This document shows, one piece after another, positions 59,695 to 64,000 of a stretch of DNA of 64,000 nucleotides. The translations under genes were made by a program, and so were the position numbers. Below the pieces are notes generated by a model. That model saw only the letters and a program-made list of their open reading frames with translations. It searched no databases and was not told the DNA's origin. Source of the DNA: TMP-24 sp046348855 (lineage in GTDB: Bacteria > Pseudomonadota > Alphaproteobacteria > Rhodobacterales > Rhodobacteraceae); contig JAXMDK010000001.1 of the NCBI GenBank assembly GCA_046348855.1, positions 1-64,000 of the forward strand. Reading direction: 5' to 3'. How positions within the stretch are numbered: position 1 is the first letter of the stretch; the number at the start of each line of letters is the position of its first letter.

Positions 59695-61182
59695 TCACCC
59701 CTCCAGCTCCTCCCCCGCGAGCAGCTCGACCTCCAGCCGTCGTCCGCCGATGCCGCTGCCGCCGCAGGCCCGGCAGCCGGCGCCGGCGCAGTCCGAGCAG
59801 GGATAGGGCGTGAGCGTCTGGGCCAGCACGCCCCGCAGCACCTCGCCGAGCACGAACCGCGGCACGCCGAGATCGGCAAGCCGCATCACCGCGCCCCGCG
59901 CCGAATTGGTGTGCAAGGTCGACAGCACCAGCCGCCCGACCTGCGCCGCCCGCGCCGCGATCTCCGCCGTCTCCTCATCGCGGATCTCGCCCACCAGGAT
60001 CACGTTCGGATCATGGCGCAGGATGCCGCGCAGAACCCGGGCGAAGCTCAGGCCGATCGCCTCGTGCACCTGCACTTGCTGGACGCCGGGGATATTGTAT
60101 TCGACCGGATCCTCGACGGTGACGATCTTGCGGCCGGCGGTGTTGAGATGGGCGAGGGCGGTGTAAAGCGTGGTGGTCTTGCCCGAGCCGGTCGGCCCGG
60201 TGACGAGGAACAGCCCGCTCGGCCGTTCGATCAGCCCCCGGATGCGGTCGGCGATTCCGGCGGGAAAGCCGAGCCGGTCCCAGCCCAGCCGCAGGGCGCG
60301 CGGGTCGAGTACCCGGCAGACGAGGCTTTCGCCCCAGTGGGTGGGGAGCGAGGAGAAGCGGAAATCGATCGTCCGTCCGGCGACCATGATGGTGAACCGG
60401 CCGTCCTGCGGCAGGCGCCGCTCGGCCACGTTCAGCTCGGCCATGACCTTCAGGCGGGCGATGAGGGCCTCGGGGTCGATGGCGGGATCGACCGGGCGCG
60501 GGGTCAGGTGGCCGTTGATGCGGAAGCGGGCGGCGATGCCGGTCTCGGTGCTTTCGAAATGGACGTCCGAAGCGCCGGCCAGCACCGCCTCGGTCAGCAG
60601 CTCCTGGACATGGCGGATGACCGGCCCGTCGGCCTCGGTGGCGCGGAGCCGGGTCTGGTCGCGGGCGAGCAGCGCCTCCTGCTCGGCCGCGGCGCGCTGT
60701 TCCGCCGGTTCCGCCAACAGGGCGCGGACGGTGGCGGTGGTGGCGCCGCTGAGATCGACGGGGCGGCCGAGCAGAAACTCAAGCTCGCGCCGCAGCCGGG
60801 GATCGGCCGGATCGGGGGTCAGGAAGGCGAGCGCGCCGTCGGCGGCCCTCGCCGGGGCGACGAGGCGTTGGGCCAAATAGGCGGGCGACAGGTCCTGCGC
60901 GAGCGCCGGGTCGAGCGTGAGATCCTCGGCGGCCTCGATGAACGGCAGCGCAAAAGCCGCGCAGAGGGTCCGGACCAGCAGAGCTTCCTCGACCAGCCCC
61001 AGGCGCAGCAAGATGCGTTCGAGCCGGACATCCTCGGATCGCGCCAACCGATCGGCGCGGTCGAGATCGGCCTCGGACACCGCCTTGTCGCGCAGAAGCA
61101 TCGACCGGAAGATGTCGGTCGCCGTTTCGACCTTGAGATCGTCAGCCATCGCGCCCGCGCTCTCCGGTTGCGTTTTGCGCAT
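59695..61182 (-). CDS. gspE: Type II secretion ATPase GspE
   Basis: The ATG at 61182 (AGGAG upstream) gives 495 residues; a second ATG at 61149 (GGAGA upstream) is equally possible. The N1-like helical part (about 1-140) precedes the ATPase: Walker A LFLVTGPTGSGKTTTLYT, Asp box and VILVGEIRDEETAEIA, with an N2 domain before it. Near the C-terminus, four cysteines (YPCSDCAGAGCRACGGSG) form the zinc module, after which only about 20 residues remain, shorter than usual. GspE powers the pseudopilus. It is divergent from gspL. Confidence 0.93.
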   Translation of the reverse strand: MRKTQPESAGAMADDLKVETATDIFRSMLLRDKAVSEADLDRADRLARSEDVRLERILLRLGLVEEALLVRTLCAAFALPFIEAAEDLTLDPALAQDLSPAYLAQRLVAPARAADGALAFLTPDPADPRLRRELEFLLGRPVDLSGATTATVRALLAEPAEQRAAAEQEALLARDQTRLRATEADGPVIRHVQELLTEAVLAGASDVHFESTETGIAARFRINGHLTPRPVDPAIDPEALIARLKVMAELNVAERRLPQDGRFTIMVAGRTIDFRFSSLPTHWGESLVCRVLDPRALRLGWDRLGFPAGIADRIRGLIERPSGLFLVTGPTGSGKTTTLYTALAHLNTAGRKIVTVEDPVEYNIPGVQQVQVHEAIGLSFARVLRGILRHDPNVILVGEIRDEETAEIAARAAQVGRLVLSTLHTNSARGAVMRLADLGVPRFVLGEVLRGVLAQTLTPYPCSDCAGAGCRACGGSGIGGRRLEVELLAGEELEG

Positions 61183-61195
61183 TTGTAGTGCTCCT

Positions 61196-62218
61196 ATGCG
61201 AGAAACGAAAGCCATTCGGGAGCGGGCGGCAGTGGGGCGCATCGGGACGGCCGGGGCGGAGATTTGGCGGCGGATCGCGGCGGCGGTGCCGGCCGATCTG
61301 CTGGCGCCGGGGCTTCGGATCGGCGAGCCGGTGCGGATCGTGCTCGAGAGCCTGACTCCGGATCAGGCCTGGCTGGCCAGGCGGCTCGACAAGGTCAAGA
61401 CCCATCAGGGGATCAGCCTGGTGGTGCCCACATCGGCGCTGTTGTCCGAGGAGTTCACCTTGCCGAAGGCGGCGCGGACCCAGGCCCGCGACATCATCGC
61501 CCTCCGCCTGCGCCAGACCTTGCCGCGACAGGCGGCCGGCCTTCGCTGGGTGACGGTCGCGGGGGCGGTGGACCGCGACGGCGCCCGCTACACCGTGTAT
61601 GTGGCCAAGGAAGAGCATCTCGAGCATCTGCGCCGGCTGGTCGCCGAGGCCGGCTTCGATCTCCGGTCGGTGGTTGTCGACCGGGACGGCGCGCCGCCGC
61701 TCTTTACTGAGGGCATGGGCTCAAAGGTTCAGAGAGGCTGGGCGATGGCCGCGGCGGCGGTTGTCCTCCTCTGCAGCCTCTGGCCGCGGGTGGGGCTGGA
61801 GTTCGATGCCTGGCGGCAGGCGGGTGAGAATGACGCGATCCAGACAGAAAACGAGGCTCTGCGGCAGCAGGCGGTCGATCTGCGGGCCGGCGCCTCCACC
61901 GCAGAAGAACAGGGCGCCCGGCTCAAGCAGGATCTGGCCGCCCTGAACGGCGGGCGCGACCGGCTCGGCGTGCTGCTGGGCCTGACGCAAGGCCTACCCG
62001 ACAATATCTGGATCTCGGAACTGACGATTTCGGGAGCGAACCTCAATCTGGCCGGCTTCGCCGCGGCCGATGCCAAGACGCTGGTCGAAATGCTTCAGAA
62101 ACTGCCGATGGCGCAGACCGTCCGTCTGGACGGGCCGATCATTCCCGATCCGACCGGCAATCAGGTCCGCTTCCAGTCGGCCATCACCTTAAGAGATAAC
62201 CCGGTGGCCAGCCAATGA
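61196..62218 (+). CDS. gspL: Type II secretion protein GspL-like (PilN-type C-terminus)
   Basis: From ATG 61196 it has 340 residues; GTG 61232, with GGGAG about 10 bp upstream, may be the true start, because the first ATG has no clear RBS and lies 13 bp from the divergent gspE ATG. A cytosolic actin-like part (about 1-180) is followed by one membrane helix (AMAAAAVVLLCSLWPRVGLE) and a coiled-coil/periplasmic PilN-like domain (about 210-340: IWISELTISGANLNLAGFAA). It anchors GspE to the inner membrane. It overlaps gspM by 4 bp. Confidence 0.85.
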   Translation: MRETKAIRERAAVGRIGTAGAEIWRRIAAAVPADLLAPGLRIGEPVRIVLESLTPDQAWLARRLDKVKTHQGISLVVPTSALLSEEFTLPKAARTQARDIIALRLRQTLPRQAAGLRWVTVAGAVDRDGARYTVYVAKEEHLEHLRRLVAEAGFDLRSVVVDRDGAPPLFTEGMGSKVQRGWAMAAAAVVLLCSLWPRVGLEFDAWRQAGENDAIQTENEALRQQAVDLRAGASTAEEQGARLKQDLAALNGGRDRLGVLLGLTQGLPDNIWISELTISGANLNLAGFAAADAKTLVEMLQKLPMAQTVRLDGPIIPDPTGNQVRFQSAITLRDNPVASQ

Positions 62219-62754
62219 CGCGTTGGCCGTGGAAGCGGATCATTTGGCTGGCGCTCGCCGCAGCGCTGCCGGTCTTGGCGACGGCGATGATCTGGCGCGG
62301 TGGTCTCGCCCACTATGAGGCCGAACTGCGCCGCAAGGACGATCTCCTGGCAGACCGCGAGAAGTTGCGTACCGCCATCGCCGGGCTGCAAGCCACTCAA
62401 GCGACGCCGGCCGGCCGTGCCGCGCTCCTCTGGGCGCCGGAGGGCGGTGAGCCGGTGGAAAACCGACTGCAGGCCGCGGTTCTCAGTGCCGCCGAAGCGC
62501 ATGCGCTTCGCCTGTCGTCCTTTGGAACCGGGGCAGGCATGGCCAATGTCGCGGGCCCGAGCATCTCCTTTCAGCTTGAAGCCCAAGGCACCTGGGCGGG
62601 GATCCTCGGTTTCATCGACGCACTTCAGAAGATGACGCCCCCGGTCGCGATTTCCGATCTGACCTTGCGCAATGGCCTTGTCCAGCCGGACGGGCAGACG
62701 CAGGTCCTGTCGCTGTCGATGACCCTCTGGGGCCTCAAGGCGGCAACGCAATGA
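62215..62754 (+). CDS. gspM: Type II secretion protein GspM-like
   Basis: The 179-residue protein has one N-terminal membrane helix (RIIWLALAAALPVLATAMIW) and a coiled coil, followed by a ferredoxin-like periplasmic part (LEAQGTWAGILGFIDALQKM, VAISDLTLRNGL). This is the GspM/PilO layout. With GspL it forms the inner-membrane platform. ATGA-type overlaps on both sides place it in the gspL-M-C operon. Sequence similarity in this family is weak, so the name rests largely on position. Confidence 0.8.
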   Translation: MTRWPWKRIIWLALAAALPVLATAMIWRGGLAHYEAELRRKDDLLADREKLRTAIAGLQATQATPAGRAALLWAPEGGEPVENRLQAAVLSAAEAHALRLSSFGTGAGMANVAGPSISFQLEAQGTWAGILGFIDALQKMTPPVAISDLTLRNGLVQPDGQTQVLSLSMTLWGLKAATQ

Positions 62755-63290
62755 CGGCGCCTGATCTCAATCTTTTGAAGCGATCGGCGCCGCCGCTCTT
62801 CTTTCTGGTGGCGATCCTGTCGGCGCTGGTAGCCGCTCTCGTCTTTTCGACGCGGCCAGTCGGACAGGGCGGCGATGGTCCCGGGCTGGAAAGCGCCCCG
62901 GCCAGCCGCCCGTCCCCGACCGGGCCGGAGGAGGGACTGCTGGTCGCGGATGGGGCAACAATCACCGACGAGGTCATCGCCCGCCCGTTGTTGGCGCCGT
63001 CGCGGCGCCCGGCGAGCGCCGTTCCGGCGATCCCGGAGCAGACGGCGCCGGCAGCGGCCGTGCCCGATGAACAGGTGCCGGCCGCGGTGCCAGAGCCGGT
63101 AGTGGTGATGAAAGGCTATGTCTGGGATGGGCAGGCGGCGCAGGCACTGCTTCTCTGGGGCGAGGGCAGCCCGGCGGAATGGTTCCGGATCGGCGCGACC
63201 CGCGACGGCTGGACAATCTCCAGGATCACCAGCACCTCGGTCACACTCTCCTCAGGCGCGAGCGATTTCACTATCAATCTCTACCAATAG
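62751..63290 (+). CDS. gspC: Type II secretion protein GspC-like
   Basis: The 179-residue protein has a short cytosolic start, one membrane helix (APPLFFLVAILSALVAALVF) and a Pro/Ala-rich linker. It ends with an HR-type domain (about 115-179: VVVMKGYVWDGQAAQALLLW and WFRIGATRDGWTISRITSTS). The HR domain contacts the secretin in the periplasm. No PDZ domain follows, so it is the short form seen in GspP/PilP-like proteins. gspD follows after 37 bp. Confidence 0.8.
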   Translation: MTAPDLNLLKRSAPPLFFLVAILSALVAALVFSTRPVGQGGDGPGLESAPASRPSPTGPEEGLLVADGATITDEVIARPLLAPSRRPASAVPAIPEQTAPAAAVPDEQVPAAVPEPVVVMKGYVWDGQAAQALLLWGEGSPAEWFRIGATRDGWTISRITSTSVTLSSGASDFTINLYQ

Positions 63291-63327
63291 AAAATAGGCT
63301 CATCGCAAAACGAGCAGGAACACCAGT

Positions 63328-64000
63328 ATGGCGAGCGTTGGCCGGATCTTGACCGTGGCTGTTGCGGCAGCCTTGATCGCCTCTTGCCAGATGCAGGATC
63401 AGCCAAGCGCGGGACGGTTCGGAGGCGACTATCCGAGCACCTCGGGCGTGAGCACCAGATCCTGGGCGGCGAGTTTCGCCGGCGGCGTCCGGCCCGGCGG
63501 CCTGCAGCGCGGCACCGACAATTTCATCAACAATGATGTTTTGGGCAAGAACGCCCCGAAGCGCGCGCTCGTCGTCCCGGCCGGCGAGGGCGCGGTGCAG
63601 ATGGCGCTGGTCAATGCGCCGATCGCCTCGGCGGCCAAGGCGGTTCTGGGCGATGCGTTGGGGCTGAACTATGTCGTTGCCGACAATGTCAAAGGCACGG
63701 TGACGATCCAGACCACCGGGCCGGTGCCGAAAACGACGCTGATCGATCTCTTTCAGGCGGCGCTCGAGACCAGCAACGCCGAAATCACCAAGGAGGGCGA
63801 GATCTACAAGATCGTCCAGGGCTCAAGCGGCAGTTCCTCCTATTGGCTGGCCGGCCAGACCGGGGGAACGGCGCCGATCATCGTCGCCCCCCTGAAATAT
63901 ATCTCGGCAGCGAACATGGCCGAGATCCTCAGCCCGCAGACCGAAGCCGGGCTCAAGGTCGTCGCCGACAAGAAACGCAATCTCCTCCTGCTGTCCGGTG
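63328..64000 (+). CDS. gspD: Type II secretion secretin GspD, N-terminal part (runs off window)
   Basis: From the ATG at 63328 the frame is open to the window end, 224 residues. A lipoprotein-like signal (ILTVAVAAALIASCQMQDQP) suggests lipidation at Cys21. The N0 domain (about 85-160: MALVNAPIASAAKAVLGDAL and GLNYVVADNVKGTVTIQT) and the start of N1 (LKYISAANMAEILSPQT) are visible. Secretins form the outer-membrane channel. Its operon with gspL-M-C is clear. Confidence 0.9.
   Translation, partial: MASVGRILTVAVAAALIASCQMQDQPSAGRFGGDYPSTSGVSTRSWAASFAGGVRPGGLQRGTDNFINNDVLGKNAPKRALVVPAGEGAVQMALVNAPIASAAKAVLGDALGLNYVVADNVKGTVTIQTTGPVPKTTLIDLFQAALETSNAEITKEGEIYKIVQGSSGSSSYWLAGQTGGTAPIIVAPLKYISAANMAEILSPQTEAGLKVVADKKRNLLLLSG

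Overview
The window reads as one chromosome segment of a high-GC alphaproteobacterium of the Rhodobacteraceae/Paracoccaceae type. The basis is the gene content and order: an Hsp20 gene followed by a DUF1150 gene, lgt-NDUFAF7-pgeF, mreBCD-mrdA-rodA, a fused ATP sulfurylase/APS kinase, and a Hint-domain protein. A post-stop hairpin plus ATATTTG element also recurs four times. Genus cannot be fixed from the sequence alone.

Positions 1-18,950 are ordinary core genome. They hold the groEL 3' end, an EamA exporter, a GNAT-GreA/B-NUDIX operon, a secreted alpha/beta hydrolase, purE-purK, a DUF465 gene, hsp20-DUF1150 behind a heat-shock-like promoter, cytochrome b561, sulfate activation, trxB divergent from an Lrp-type regulator, a Hint protein, lgt-NDUFAF7-pgeF, ubiK, tRNA-Pro, a DUF1801 gene, a second EamA transporter, gltX and a zincin-like protease.

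Positions 18,950-25,000 are a patchwork. A lipoprotein lies between the protease 3' end and a degenerate copy of that same 3' end. An AT-rich HEPN-like gene is coupled to nadE. A secreted protein of about 18 MORN repeats is followed by an AT-rich islet with an orphan CdiI-like immunity gene, two unknown genes and palindromic repeat elements. leuA follows, behind a probable leaderless leucine-rich leader peptide and attenuator.

Positions 26,800-42,320 return to core genome: an SDR, the rod-shape operon mreB-mreC-mreD-mrdA-rodA with a glyoxylate-reductase-like gene, an SseB-like gene with a uracil-DNA glycosylase-like gene, nhaA, capsule-export genes kpsT/kpsE-like with kdsA, a HI0933-like flavoprotein and tRNA-Gln.

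Positions 42,320-64,000, directly after tRNA-Gln, look accessory. In order: a large serine recombinase with DUF2924; a PaeR7I/XhoI-type restriction-modification pair; 830 bp with a 21-bp tandem repeat and hairpin; a ParB-methyltransferase with a DUF5681 gene; and a 2151-residue secreted SpvB/FG-GAP/RHS protein ending in a PD-(D/E)XK-like toxin tip. Its candidate immunity gene follows, then an orphan second RHS tip (713-bp duplicated core plus an AHH/HNH-like toxin) with its own candidate immunity gene. The window ends in a type II secretion cluster (gspE divergent from gspL-gspM-gspC-gspD; gspD runs off the edge). The most interesting unit is this Sec-signalled RHS polymorphic toxin with a silent alternative tip, placed beside a type II secretion locus.
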